64,000 nucleotides of DNA from Crocodylus rhombifer (lineage: Eukaryota > Chordata > Crocodylia > Crocodylidae): contig JAVSML010019041.1 of the NCBI GenBank assembly GCA_038503035.1, forward strand, positions 24,269 to 88,268, read 5' to 3'. The notes under the pieces were generated by a model, which saw nothing but the letters and a program-made list of their open reading frames with translations, was not told where the DNA came from and made no database searches. Below are positions 11,001 through 23,870 of this stretch, piece after piece; position 1 is the first letter of the stretch; each line of letters starts with the position of its first letter. A program made the position numbers and the translations under genes.

Positions 11001-13804
11001 GTCACACTCCAGCACTTTCGAGGTACAGCGTCCTTTCTTGCCAATCCCAGCCCAGCCCTTCTAGACTGGGCAGCCTTGTTTCCACTTCCCACTGGGGCTG
11101 AGCGGGGAATATAATCCTCTCTTATTTGTGTTTCCTGGACACAGTGGCTCAGTGCAGGGCACGCAACAGAAAAAAAAAAAACACTGGTGCCTTGAAATAC
11201 CCAGGCTAGACGCGAGCACTACAGGCGCGCTCCGTAGGCCAACGCCGGCCGGGTGCCTGCCCACACGCGCTCCTCCCCAGACACCTTGTGTGACGTGCAA
11301 CCTCCGAAAGCAACAGGCACAAGCCAGCGTAACTGAGAAAACCCTGCCTTTGCTTGCAAACCTTCTGCTGATTTATACACAGCTGGCACAGGCAGGCCCT
11401 GCAGCAGGGGCACCGGGCCAAGGCTTGTGGCACTCTTTTTCCAGGAAAGCAAAACCCGAGTGCAGCCTGGAGACTGCAGGCTTCTGGCAACAGGTGGAAG
11501 AGAAAGAGGAAGGAGCCCTAACACGGCCAGGACCAGAAAGAAACATGCAGCCAGGGAGAAGAGGGAACTCTTGTCCCCAGGGTCTGCTCTCAGCATCCTC
11601 ATCTCCCAGGAGCGAACGGTGTCTCCTTTACTTCCCCCAGACACAGCTGCAGGAAGTAAAGGAGGCACCAGGAAAACACAAAAAGCCGTGGACTACTGTT
11701 TAAAGGCAGATCCCCCTTGGGAGAACCGCAGCCCCTGTGCCCAGTGTGATTTCTTTGGTGTAACATGGGGCTAGGCTGCAATGGAGACACGGACAGGAGG
11801 TATCCGATCAGCGGTGCTTCCAGCTCCACATGTCTGAGCGCACCTCCAGCCAACACGGCCGACCCCAACTACCTGGAAGGCCTCCCACAGTCACGATGCT
11901 GGCTCGAGGTAGTCTGAGGACCTCCTGCCTGCTGGGTTCCTGGTTTCTGGGCTGCTGAGGTCATGCTTGGGCCGTAGTTTTAACCTTTCCTCTGCAATGA
12001 CAAGGTAGAGGACCTCGCGCAATCACCTGACTGGGGGCTGAAGATGCAAGGGAACCAGTGAATATTGCAAGACTTGCACTAAGTCGGGAGGTGGCCACGC
12101 AGTCTTAATAGAGCCGAGACGCAGAGACACAAGGCAGGAACAAAGAGAAAGCGGGAGAGGATAAGGATGGAGGGAATATGAAACGACGCACAATAGCAGC
12201 AATGGAGCAAAGCACGGAAGGAACGAAGGAAAGGGGGGTGGCAGCTCCGGCTTTCTGCTGTGGTGTGCAATTCAGCCCTCCAAGGATGCAGATAATACAG
12301 TAGCAGTCCGCCCCACGGCTTCCAGCTCCCCTGTGGGCACCGCCACCCCCACAGCAGGGCAGGTCCCAGGCAAGAGCAGGGCCGATGGGCACAGCAGCGC
12401 AGGAGCCCAAACCCAAGAGACAGCAATTGAATCTGCTCCTTAGCGCCCCCCTCAAAAAAGCGTCTCCCCCCCCGCCTCGGCCAGAGCCCAGCTGCTGCCA
12501 GGGCAGCTCAATTCTCCCGGCTGGCACAGCCCAACTGGCACGGGAGGGCCGGATTTGGAAAAGACGGGCGGCAGAATTAGCAAATAAGCTTTCAGAGAGA
12601 CGGTAGCCGGCGGGGGACCAGAAGGGAGGGGTTGACCAGACAGAGCAGAGGCATCGGGCTGTCTAATTTGCTCTCCCCCGTCACCCTTTATGCAGGCCTG
12701 CAGCAAAGCATCAGCCTGGCTGCTCCGTGTCTAGCATCGCCCCTTCCGGGCAGCACGCCCGAGACCCAGAGCCGCGCGGGAGGGGGCGACCGCTGCCCCG
12801 AAGGCGGGGCGCGCAGCCTGCTGCAGACAGCAGACAACGCTGGGGACATGCACGGGGCCAAAGGACCGAGCGCACTTCATTCCACCCAATTTCACGCCAT
12901 TGCCTCGCTCTCTTTTCATATAGAGGAGAGCGAGAAAGCGGAGAGACCACAGCCAGTCCAAGCCCGTCTGGGCATTTTCTAGCTGCTGCGGGAAACCAAT
13001 AGCAGGCTGCAATTCATCCGGGAGACGCATCTGGGCAAGGGGCAGGGGGAAATAACCGAGCTGCGGCTCTTATCTCTCGCTCAGCTGCCCCACGCTGGCG
13101 AGCAGGCCCGCCGGGCTCCGGAAACGCCAGCCAGATGCTCCGTGCTGCATGCCCCCCCCACCGTGGCACCGCTCAGGCAGCGGCCGTGATAGGAGTTGCG
13201 CCAGGCGAGGCCCTTCTTGCACCGCCTGCCATGGAAACCTCTCTCCACAGACAAAAACAAGCAGCTAATTTTAGGTCCCTTTCGGGCTGGGGCGGCAGTC
13301 ATCACTGAGAAGGAAATGGGTGGGGAGAGAGCACGCCTCTCCGAGATGGATGGGAAGCAGAGCGGGACGGAGACGCGCTCGTGCCACGCGCAGGACCACG
13401 GCACGGCCACCTGCAGAAGCGTGCCGGGGTCCCGTCGGCAGGGGAGCTCTCTGCAGAGGGGCCTTGCAGCCCATTTTACAGCTCCCCAAGTCCCTTCAGA
13501 GGCAGGATGCAGCCTCTGCCATGGACCCTTCTCTCTCCATTTCGCCCCTGGGGTTTGGAGCCAGACCCATCAGCTCCTCTCTCCTCCATGTCCAGGCCTC
13601 TTAACTTCTCCCCAAGGCGGTCGACGACTAGCAAACAGAGCTGGAGAACACACGCTATAATGCTATAACTGTTAGCTCTGCGCGTGGGCGCACGTATATC
13701 TATTACAGGTCGAAAAGTAATCCTACTCCTCTGCATCAACGCGGAGCCTTTTATCAGGAGGCTGCGACGTTCTCCGTGACCCCGGCATCACCCTGTGCGG
13801 GAGG

Positions 13805-13925
13805 AACATCATCCCTCTCCGTGGGAGAAACCAAGGCAGAGGGAGGCAAAGAGACTTGCCCAAAGCCAGGCCCTGCGGCAGTGGCAGAGATGGGAAGAGG
13901 ACACAAGGGCCCAGTCTGCCCCCCG
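13805..13925 (-). repeat. MIR-like SINE fragment
   Basis: GGGAGAAACCAAGGCAGAGG, then AGACTTGCCCAAAGCCAGG and GGCAGTGGCAGAGATGGGA match the reverse-complement MIR core with moderate divergence. Confidence 0.7.
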
Positions 13926-15349
13926 ATTCAGACTTGGCTGTACATGAGGAAGAATCAGGACCGTGCCACGCCGGGGTCTTTCAAGGCAGATGCCAGTGCC
14001 TCCTGCCGATATGTAGCGTGCCCCATAGTGACCACGGCAGGGGGAGACTGGAGACCCCAGCCTCAGTGGAAGGGTCTCTCCAAATCAGTGACCCCAAACA
14101 ACGCCACCAGGGACAGAGGACTAACCACAGGCTCTTCCTGTACCCAGCCCTCCCCAGCCAGCCCATCCGCCCCAGCCGCGTTCATGGCATGGGACCCCAG
14201 CCGAGGGGAACTGCAGAAGCACAGCGAGCCGCTGGGTGCTCCAGCACGGCCCAAGCGGTGCCGCGGCTACCTCCGCCCCACGTCTTCAGGAGGGCCGGGC
14301 TCCTCGGCTCCTTCCAAAGCAACGGCCTGGCCTCCGAGAACAAGCCCTAACCCGGCAAGCACAGCCTCCTTGCTCCGGAGCTGAGTCACCCCTGCCTCGG
14401 GCCAGACTTGGTGTCTGGGGCCAAGTCTTGCACTGTGCGCTTTCCCGGTGAGTAATGCTTCCCCATCACATTCCCACAGCAGCTGCTGCCTTCCACGGCA
14501 TCACATCTCCTTATATGACTGGCAAAGCCGCCTGTCAGCAACTCGGATGGACCAGAAAACAACCTTTATCCTGCAAAAAAAAAAAAAAAAAACTCCAGAG
14601 GGGTCCTCCCCATTCTCCACACACCAAGAGGAAACAGATGCTCCACGGGGCCCCGGGGCACAGTAGGCGACTACTTTCCGCGGGCTTTGGCCAGCAGGAG
14701 GAAGCCTCCGTGAGCCAGGCCCCCGGTGCCAATCTGCTCTACCCAGTCTGCCATGCAGGGCGGCTCAGAGTAGCCCACAAATGCAGGCCAGCTCTCCCCG
14801 AACCCCATATTCTTTATTGCAACAGGATGGTTTCCCGCTGGCCTCAAGTTGCAGCAGACCCGCTCCCAGTCCAACGTGCTGCCTGGGGAAGATCCAGATG
14901 CACACTCACGCCCCAGGTTCCCTCCCAACAAAGCACCTGGCTCAGAGAGCAACCCCGCATCCATGCCCACCTCTTCTTCAGCCGGGAGAGGGTCCCCGAC
15001 TCCCTTCTCCTAGCCGAGTCCCTCCCGCGGCAGCCAGGTGGCACTACTGAAGCACCGAAAGCTGCGGCCGTCTCAGCCGTGGCAACAGCAGGAGACAACA
15101 GCTCCTGCTTCTGGATGGAAATGAAAGGAGAAGCAGCACGGGCGCTGAAAAGGTTCAGCCCGACTTCCCGTTCCGACCCATTCACACCCTGGCTAGCTAG
15201 CAGGTGAAATTTAAATGGACGTGGAAAGCAAATAAAACCCCAGAGGTGATGCAGGATCTGAAGATGATCCCTTGCTGAACCTAGCCCCCATCATGGATTG
15301 CCTCCTGTAACCCCAACCCTCCCCCTTCCCCCACCTCCCCGAGCTCTTA

Positions 15350-15630
15350 ATTTCAATTCACCAGCATCCTGGGAACACAAGGGCCCTTTTCAATAACCTC
15401 AACCAGCCAAGCCTATAAAAAAAAGCGCTCCGTCTCCTCCAGCGCATAATGCGAACATAAAAGCCACCATGAATACACCAGGGAAATTCTAGTGCCTCGG
15501 CCCGGGAAGGCAGCGATGATACTGATGCTGCTGTATTCATCTTCCAGAGGGGTTTCGGCTGCAAGGAACAATGGGAAGACATCGCGCACAGCGAGCTGAG
15601 TCATTACGCCGCGCTCGGAGAAAGCCCAAT
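15350..15630. promoter_or_regulatory. Possible conserved intronic element with AP-1/MAF site
   Basis: Moderately AT-rich unique sequence with a GCTGAGTCATTACGC motif (TGAGTCA at 15597-15603), close to a MAF/NF-E2 recognition site, and GATGATACTGATGCTG upstream. It is surrounded by GC-rich DNA. Regulatory function is inference, and one such site is expected by chance every several kilobases. Confidence 0.2.
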
Positions 15631-18600
15631 CCACCATTCAGCGTGCAGGGCGCTCGCGGCGTTTCTCAGCGCCGCCCAGCCGCTATCGGATGCGGGCAGC
15701 AGCGTTCGGCTTGCGCCAACCCTTGTGCCAACCCCCAGCCGTGGCATCTGCGTCCCCGAAGGGCCACCCCGGGACCCAGTCCCACCTCCCCCCGGCAGCC
15801 AGGCTCCCGCGCCCACGGGCACGGTCCAGCCTGCGTCACAGCCGAGCCACGAGCCGTCAGCGCAGTGACGGGCTCCAGCTCGTGGCTCCTGACTCAGCCC
15901 TCCTCCTCCTCCATCTTTTCCACACGCCAAAGCCATTTTTCGTCCTGACGCTGCAACAGGACTGGCCACACGGCCGGCCGGAGCGACACAATAACTGGAG
16001 CCAGCTGGGCTTCCTGGAGGAGGCTTCTTTTGCCTTTCCCGAGCAGGGAGAGTTTCTGGCTCCCGGGAGGAATCGGGATGGCAGGTGTCTCGGGGTCTTG
16101 GGTCGGGGATGCCCAGCTGAGCCGAGCAGAGCGGCAGCCTTTGGTCTCTCCGTGGAGAGCAATGAAAAGGGAAGCCAGCCCTGAGACCGCAGCCAGGAGC
16201 ACCTGTGTCCCGGTGCCCTGGCCCCTGCATTCAGCCCAAACGCTCACCCTTCCCAGGCACAGGAAAATCAGCTGGGCCTCTTCACACCCCGCCAGCCCCC
16301 AGACACCGCACGTGAGCGGTTCCAGGACTTGAAAGCTTCACTAATACACGTGAGAAACCCTGGGCTCTAATCTGCTCTCGCCTGCATGACTGCACCTCTC
16401 CGCTCCTGTAAGGCTCACGGCTCGCAGCCCGAGAACCTGCCCGCCTTCCTCTCACCAGGGGCTCGCGCCGTGGCACTGAGGAAGGAAGCCCAGCCCAGCG
16501 CCAGACACAGTTTTCTGCCCCTCGCCCAGGCGTTCAGACCCTCAGCTCCAGTGGAGCAGCCTACGTCCCCATCATCCCAGGAGAGTCCCATCAGCTTGGG
16601 CTTCTGCATCCCCGGCAGGTTTCCACAAGTCAAACCACAGACCGCGCTGCCATCAGAAACGCAGCCAGGCGCTGGGGGGGAGGCAGAGCCAGGAAGACAA
16701 AGAGCGAGAGACATGAACCAGCACCCAGAAGACAAGCAGCCCAGCACGCACGCACATGTGCGCACACAGTCAGCAGTAAAGCGTCTGGCACACACCCAGG
16801 CTCGCACACGCACGCCGACGCTACACCCTCCTGCAAGCACAGGCAGGACCACAAGCTGTTCCCAGGCACACCAGCCACCACCACGCCTGCCACCCCAGCC
16901 CGGCAGCCTGGGAAAGACATGGAAGAAGAAAGACGATGCTGCTTGCGCGGCTAGCGGGGAGAGCAGACCCCGGCTGCCAGGGCTACAAGGCACCTTCCCT
17001 GGAGCCGGCCAGTCGGGCAGCCCCAGCATGGGCTTTGCAATGCCTTTTATTACAGGTGAATCACCGACTCCTGCATGCACAGACACATGTAGTTTCTTCA
17101 GATGCCAGTGCAGGAAAAACGGCACATACGCAGAGGTGTAGCCTGGGCCCCGACTCCAGATCGGATCTCCAGCCCCCCCGGATCGATTTGCAGCATCCAT
17201 AAGTACTTGGTAGCCCACCAGGCCTGGGGGTAGCAAAGGCAGGACATTCTGGGGAGAAAACACCCATCTTCCTAGCACAGACACCAACCACACACCCTGG
17301 TTTGGTGACCTTGCAGACCCCTTTCAGTCTCCGCCTGGTACTCCGGGCGTATGCATCAGTGCTGTGAGTTTTTGCTCTTCTCAGCAACATGCTGGGTCCC
17401 AAGGTGTTCAGGACCCCCCCCCGTTTCTGTTGCTGCTTTATGGAGAATTGGGCAGGATCACTCTGGGCTCACCTGGGGTAGGTAAAGGGGAGGGGAAAAA
17501 ACACAACCGTTTATTTCAGGAGTCAGCTGCAAATTTCCATCGCTCTCCCCTCCGCAACCCCTTCCGAGTTTTCCATTTGAATAGGCAATGCCAGAACAAG
17601 TGAATGTTTAACTGCACGGAGCTGTGCGCCAGGGTCAGCCGAAGGTCTGTCAGCTCCAGCACAGGTCAAGCGGACAAAGCAAAGCCCCCGCCCACCATAG
17701 AAAATCTCCCAAGGACTACACCACCGGAGAACTCTTGCCCCCTGACTCAAGTCCAACCTCCCCTGCCGGCTCCAGCCTGCCAAGCATCATCTCCGACCCT
17801 CGGATGCGGGCCGCTAAACCCGCCAGCCAGCCCACGGGCCATTCCCGCTAAGCCCATGCCCTGAGAAACACCGGCAGGGAAGCTGGCGGGCACGAGGGAT
17901 GAAATGCTCACAGCCGGTTCCTCTTCTCTGCAGCCGCCTGGCATCAGAAGGAACGAGCTCGTTAAGAAAAGACTTCCCCCTTGGCAGCCTGATGACGCCG
18001 TGTCTGCGGGTCTGTCTCCTCCCACAAGCCACGGCGGGTTCGGCAAGACGGGTGCTACCCCAGTTACTTACACGGATGAAGCGAGGGGCTGGCGGCACCC
18101 TACCGAGGAGCACAGCAGGAGTTGGGAGGCCGGGGCTATCAGGGCGCTGGGGCAGCAAGGTTCCTGCAGGGGTGACCTTTCTCCTCTTCAGCGGCATGGA
18201 TCCCACTTCTGCTTTCTCACACTGTCCAGACAGGCAAGGCTGGCAGCATGTCAGGGCAGCTGAGCAAGCAGAGCAAGCTTGTGTCCTTCTAATAGCATGG
18301 TGCTTTCCACTTGGGGATAATGGAGAGCCGTGCACACCTGTGTAAGCCCCCAGCCTCTCTGCAGTTTGCCCTTCCAACCTGCTTTCCCCCTCCAACCCTT
18401 GCACCAGCAGAAAGCAGCTCCCGTTGAGCAAGATGCTGCTCTCAGCTCGCTGCCCTCTGTGCACCTGCACGCAGCCAGCCCCAGCGCCAGCTCCCAAAAG
18501 CCACCGAAGGACTCGTATCAAGTGGAGGCCCAGGACGAGGCAGCAAGGACAGCATTGCTGCAGAGTGGGGGAAGGCAAGCGGCAGAGATAAGATGGCCCA

Positions 18601-20329
18601 GCTGGAAGCAAACCTCACTCCTGATTTTCCTTCCACAAAGCAAACAGTGCAATTCAGGCACTGCCTGGACATGGCTTAATTATTCACCACTAACCCTTCA
18701 TCCAACACCCTGCTTGCTAGGCCCTCACAGATGCCCTGGGCTTTTCACAGAAATGGTGGGGTGAGGAGGAGGAGGACGGAAGCAGCCTGGCGTGCCAGTG
18801 AAGGGATGGCGTGGCCTGGATTCCCCACGGTCAGCATGCAGCCCAGCTGGAAACTCCGCAGCCACGGCTGGCAGCACATCCGGGCAGCTGACTTCCCTGC
18901 CTGGGGAATACCGTGAGATGAATGGTTTCCTTATCCAGGATGCACAGGGCGAATAAATCCCTAAGGGAAAGCGTAAGGTTGATTTCCCGCTTCCAGGGTC
19001 CCGAAGGAATGGGAAAGCTATACCGGGGATGCCCAAATGGCTCAATTCTTTCACCGAGGCGGGGAAAAGCCAGTCCTGGAATTCAGAGCAGACCGGCCAG
19101 ATGTGCTTCTAGGCTATGAGCACCGCAACCATCGATTGTCCACTCTGCTCCAGCCAGAGAGCACAGATCCTGTGCACCCAGCACCCATACGGCGCACAGC
19201 AGAGCAGCCCAGGCCTGCCAAGGGGCTGCTGGTCATGCTTGCTCAATCCCCACTTGCTTAGCAAGGAGGAGGAGGCTCCTTCCTCTAAGCGTGCAGGCCT
19301 GCTCCCTGACTTACAGCCTGCCCCAGTGACCCTGCGGCCAGAGGACGTTGTCAAGTAGCACGAAAGGGCCAAGTTTCTTTAGCGGCAGCAGCACAAAGGG
19401 TGCATTTGAAGGCACGCTGGGAAAGCCCGCCTGGGTCCCCAAGGCCCTGACGCTTGCAAACTAGAGCAGGGAGGAGCGAAGCGCAGCCCGCATCCCCGGA
19501 GGCGCCAGGCAGCAGATCGCACCTCCTGCTCTGGGTGGAACTTGCTTTTGGGCGACCCAGATTCGCAGGGCTCCCCGGGGGCTCGGCGAGCTCGGGGTGC
19601 TGCCAGCGACACTCCCAGGCAGAGCACGCCTGCTCTTTCCACAGCTCTCGTGTCACGGGTGCTCGAGGCACGCTACTGAGAACACGCTCTGCCTGCTCCA
19701 GCCAAGACCCTGCCGCAGCGGCCCCATAAATGCCACGTGCCCGCCCTGGGCTCGCACGGGCACGCCGCCCTCCAGCTCAGCCAAAGGCACAACATGGGTA
19801 ATGCCCCCAGGTCTCCCTCACACCCAGCCAGAGCCTGGGTCCTCTCCTCTCCTCTCCAAGTGCCTAAGTTTTTTCAAAGGCTCTTGGCAAGCCGTGAGCC
19901 TTGCACTTTCCCGAATCAATACGCATCTCTCCCTTGGGGGTCACCTAAAATATTTCCCAGACCTTTCAGCCCGTGCAAAACATAATGGCATATGAGAAAC
20001 AGGTGGTCAGAGCAGACAACCCGACACCCCCCGGTTTTCTGGTTTGGAAAACTCCAAGCCTACGAGTTCTGCATCATCCCCAGATTATCACATGGACCAT
20101 TAGGCTTGTGCTGATGCAGGCTTCATCGCAGCAGACTTTCACTTCTGGGGAGCTTCCTCTGGTCTGCGGCAGCCCCCACGATGCCACAGCCGTCAGGAAG
20201 TCGCACGGTGCGGGCGCTCGTTAAGGAGCTCATGACTCTTCACCCCAGAGAAGCAGCTACGTGAACCCCACTGTGTCCCCATCTATTCGCCGACCTCCTG
20301 GAGCAAGGGACTCGGGAAAGCAAAGCCAA

Positions 20330-20480
20330 GGGGAGATGGGTTTGCAACTCAAGGGAAGGGAGATGCAGGCTGAGAGACGGCGAGAAGCCGACGGAGGGGA
20401 GGGAGAGAAAGATGCAGAGTGACAGAGAGAGGAGGGAGCGCTGGATGCAGACGCGATGTGGAGCGACAGCAGCCTGCGGG
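20330..20480. repeat. Purine-rich low-complexity tract
   Basis: Long G/A runs on the plus strand (GGGAGGGAGAGAAAGATGC, GACAGAGAGAGGAGGGAGC) without a regular period. On the transcribed minus strand this is a pyrimidine tract. Confidence 0.6.
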
Positions 20481-23400
20481 GCATGGTCTGGAGGAAGAGA
20501 GGACGACGGCAAGGGGCACGCTGCCCGGGGAGCAGAAGGGCGAAGCAGCTCTCAATGCAGGCTGCCAGGGGTGAGGAGACAAGCGGTCGGACAGGGAATA
20601 AAAGGATCTCCAAAAAAGAGCTGGCTGAGTCGGATCCTTTGTGCCACTCGCCGAGGCCTCGCTCTCCAGCCACAAATCCCAGCTTTACACGGCTGCCAAC
20701 TTTTTTGGGGGGCAGGTGGGATGCCCTCTGGAAAGCAGCATGGAGCAGAAGGGGAAAACTGAACCAGCCACCTGTGCTGCTGTCAACACTTTGCTAGACT
20801 GGATGCGGCCATGAGTTTTGCCCTACCAGGCCTTCCCACTCGTGAGCGCACTCAGTTCGCTGCCCGAGGATGTGCCGGCAGGGTGTCCCACAAGCCTGGG
20901 GGCACCCATGTGCACATGCCAAGCCAGATGCTCCCCTGCTCCTGCCCCCAGCCCGGCTGCCCCCGCATCACTCCGAGGGGAGGAACAAGAAAGCACAGGA
21001 TGCTTCCGGGGGCACCTCCCAGCCTTTTCATCGCTGGAGTCATAAGTGTGCCTAGCATTCATGCATGCTTTGACTTCCACGTGCTGGGCAAATATTCCCC
21101 AGGTAAGCCCCAACCTGCCTGCCAGAGGGAGAAAACAGCACGAAGGCGGAGAACGCCTTGCCTACGGCCCTCAACCCAGTTGGTGCCAGAAGCCGGAGAA
21201 GAGCTCCCAGCTCTCCGTCGTGCACAGAGAGCGCCAGCCCGAGCCTGCGGACCGCAGAGGCTCTCCAGACCTGGCTGTGCTCAGGTGGCCACCTGCGGCC
21301 AGAGCTCAGCAAAAAGGATCCAGATCCCATCCGGGTCAAGGCCGCCGACCATGGAGAGAAAACAATGGCTCCTTCCCCCAGTGGGAAAACCCAAAGCGAG
21401 CTGCTTCAGGTCCAGCCTGAATCCGTCGGAAGAAGTCATCGCACCTGCTCCAGGGGGGCATCCCTGAGCCCAAGCGGCCATGCCGTGGATGGAGCAAGGC
21501 AACAGCACAGCGCCCGGGCCGGTCTGGGCTGTGTTTGCACCTGGACAGCCCAAAAAGTCAACCCCACTGCTGCACAGCCCCCGCCTCCCAAAGAGGGGCC
21601 AGGAGCCTGGCTTCAGGAAGTGAGAACGGGGTCACCCCCCGGGCCAGCGAGCTCCGCTCTTCCTGACCCCGAACAGGGTCCATGCAGCGGGCGAGTTATT
21701 GTCGGGCCACTTCAGGCGAGCACGGGAGTCCGCCTCGAGGCAGGGATGTCCGTCTCAATGCAGGAACTTCAAAGGCAGACCAGGGCCAGGCTTTCCACTC
21801 CAACCTTCCCACAGCAGCTTAGGAAACAGGAAAGCCAGGAGAGAAGGGGGGGCAGGGAGAGCGAGAGAGACTGCTCGAATCAAAAACCCTTTTCTGCTGC
21901 CTAACAAAAGGCCTGGTGTCTCCACAAACAGGCCTGTTATTCTAACGCAAACCAAAGGCTTCTTGGCAGCGGAGGAAATATGAAAATGTTAGGCTTGTGG
22001 GAACTATCTTCACTTTGTTTTGGGTGTGATCGCCCCTTCTGCATATTGACACAGGGCTCCGCGCCGGCGGCCCACTCCAGCTGGATCACCCAGCGAGTCC
22101 CCGTCGCTTTGGCGTCCCCCCCGCCCCGGACACCCTACACCTAGGAAAGGGGCCCTCACCAACCGCCCGCGGCCCCGTCCCGGGGAGAGGAGCACCCCAG
22201 CGCTGCGTGTACAGCCGTGCAGGGTTACACATGCACCCACAGACTCCGGAGGAGACCCCCGGACATGGAAGACCCAGCAGGAGGTCCTGCAGCTAATGCT
22301 TTCGCGGGCTCCGACTGAACCCGAGAAGCCAGGACGGAGAGAGGAGCTGGCCCTTGGGCCCAGGAGGGTGGCGAGCGGGTGGAAGCATTCACGCTGGCCT
22401 TGAAGCCCGGGCGAATGCAAAGGGGTTCAAAGCCACCACTTGAAAAAGGAGGCCGGGATAGAAGCAACGTTCGCCCTCTTTATGGCTTCGGTTCTCAATG
22501 GGAGGCACCGCGTGACCTCCTGCCGGGACCTCCTTAGATGGCAGGAGCGAAGCAGCGTGAAACCTGATTAGTGCTCGGCGGCCAGACCCCCGGGAGCGGG
22601 CAGGAAGCGAGGGCGGTGACTTCATCCATGGCACTCTTCCCTGGGAGTCAGTGCCCAACTCAGTGCCCCAGCATGGCAGTAGCGGCTCAGCGCTGCTGTG
22701 AGCACTTTCTTTCACAAAGACGCGAGGCTGAAATCCCACCCCCCCATCACAAAGGAACCAGGGCTCTCTGAAGGGTGCAGGGGAGGGGGCTACAACCCCA
22801 CGTCCTGGCCAAGATCTAATTTGGGCACTTGCAATTCTGCTTCCCCAATTGATATGGATGCGATGCTCCTCTCCCCTTCCTGTCCCGCGGTGGCACTGGG
22901 CACTGCTGAGTAGCGGCTGCGTCTTGGGAGGGAAAGCAAAGCAATTCCTCGCTGTCGGCCCGTAAACGCTTTGGTATGACAAAGGGCTGGATAAATGTGA
23001 CGCCGTGCTCGGGCTTGGCACCTGACTCGCGGGTGCTGGTTCCCGGCTCTGACTCCTGCGTTGTCTCTGCCCGAAGCGGAAAGTCCTGATCTTTCCCAGC
23101 GCGCTTTCCCGAAGCATAAACACCCCCGTTGCTGGAGCACGCGTAGCTCAGCTCGGGGCGCGCTCTCGACTTCCCAGCAGATCTGAAACCCGGCACTTCA
23201 TCTCCCGCTGCTGTGGGCAGCTCCTCGCTGCACCGAGCCAAGGCAGCGAGGAAATCGAGATTAGAAAAAAAAAAGTAACTAAAGAGGGCTAAAACCTCCC
23301 TTCCCTAGAGACCTCCTCGCCCGCCTCTCCATTAAAAAGCACACAGGATAATCCCATTGCTAACCCTGCCCTGCCTGGTGTGGCACAACAAGCAGTGCAG

Positions 23401-23734
23401 CATCATTCACACCCCCTCACCGATGCAACCGCCTGTCCCGAACCACGTCCCTACCACGTGCCAATGAGATGTGCCCAGACCTAACCGGCAGGTCCTCCTG
23501 CCAGGATCTCCACAGGTAACTAGAAAAGCACCTGAAACCTAGAGACACGACCACGCTGCCAGACACATGAGAGCGAGGTGGACACATGCTCACACCTTCC
23601 TGATCCAACCCAACTCTCCCAGTGCTAGATGACCCCTCTAGCAAAAGCTTAGGCTTGCGGCGCCTCTCAATTCCACCTGCATTTGACCCCCTCCCACTCG
23701 GTCTCTTTTATATTGTCCCAAAAATGGCTCATCT

Positions 23735-23870
23735 ATCATACAGTCATAGCGAATTTGGCTGGAAGAGATCTCCAGAGTTCATGCAGTCCAACCCTCTGCC
23801 TGGGACAAGAACGTCCCTATACAAATCCCCGTCAAACCTCATACCGGCGCTACGTTCTGGGGTGGTTCCC
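23735..23870 (-). mobile_element. Eroded CR1-type 3' fragment
   Basis: GGCTGGAAGAGATCTCCAGA, then TGCAGTCCAACCCTCTGCCT and GGGACAAGAACGTCCC follow the reverse-oriented CR1 3' region (ggctggaagggacctc...agtccaaccccctgcc). It is short and diverged. Confidence 0.5.

Noticed and set aside
16740..16870. Possible (CA)n microsatellite
   Set aside because: Only scattered CACACA and CGCAC runs; too degenerate to call as one repeat.
18072..18197. Minus-strand ATG frame of 42 codons with a basic PLKRRKV start, ending at a strong GTAAGT donor
   Set aside because: The donor leaves phase 0, which cannot join the common MACF1 exon; no CpG island and no known protein. Possibly a cryptic site.
22010..22420. 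Small CpG-rich patch with a minus-strand GTGAGG donor-like site near 22160
   Set aside because: No ATG-initiated phase-1 peptide precedes it, and the frame is composition-driven.
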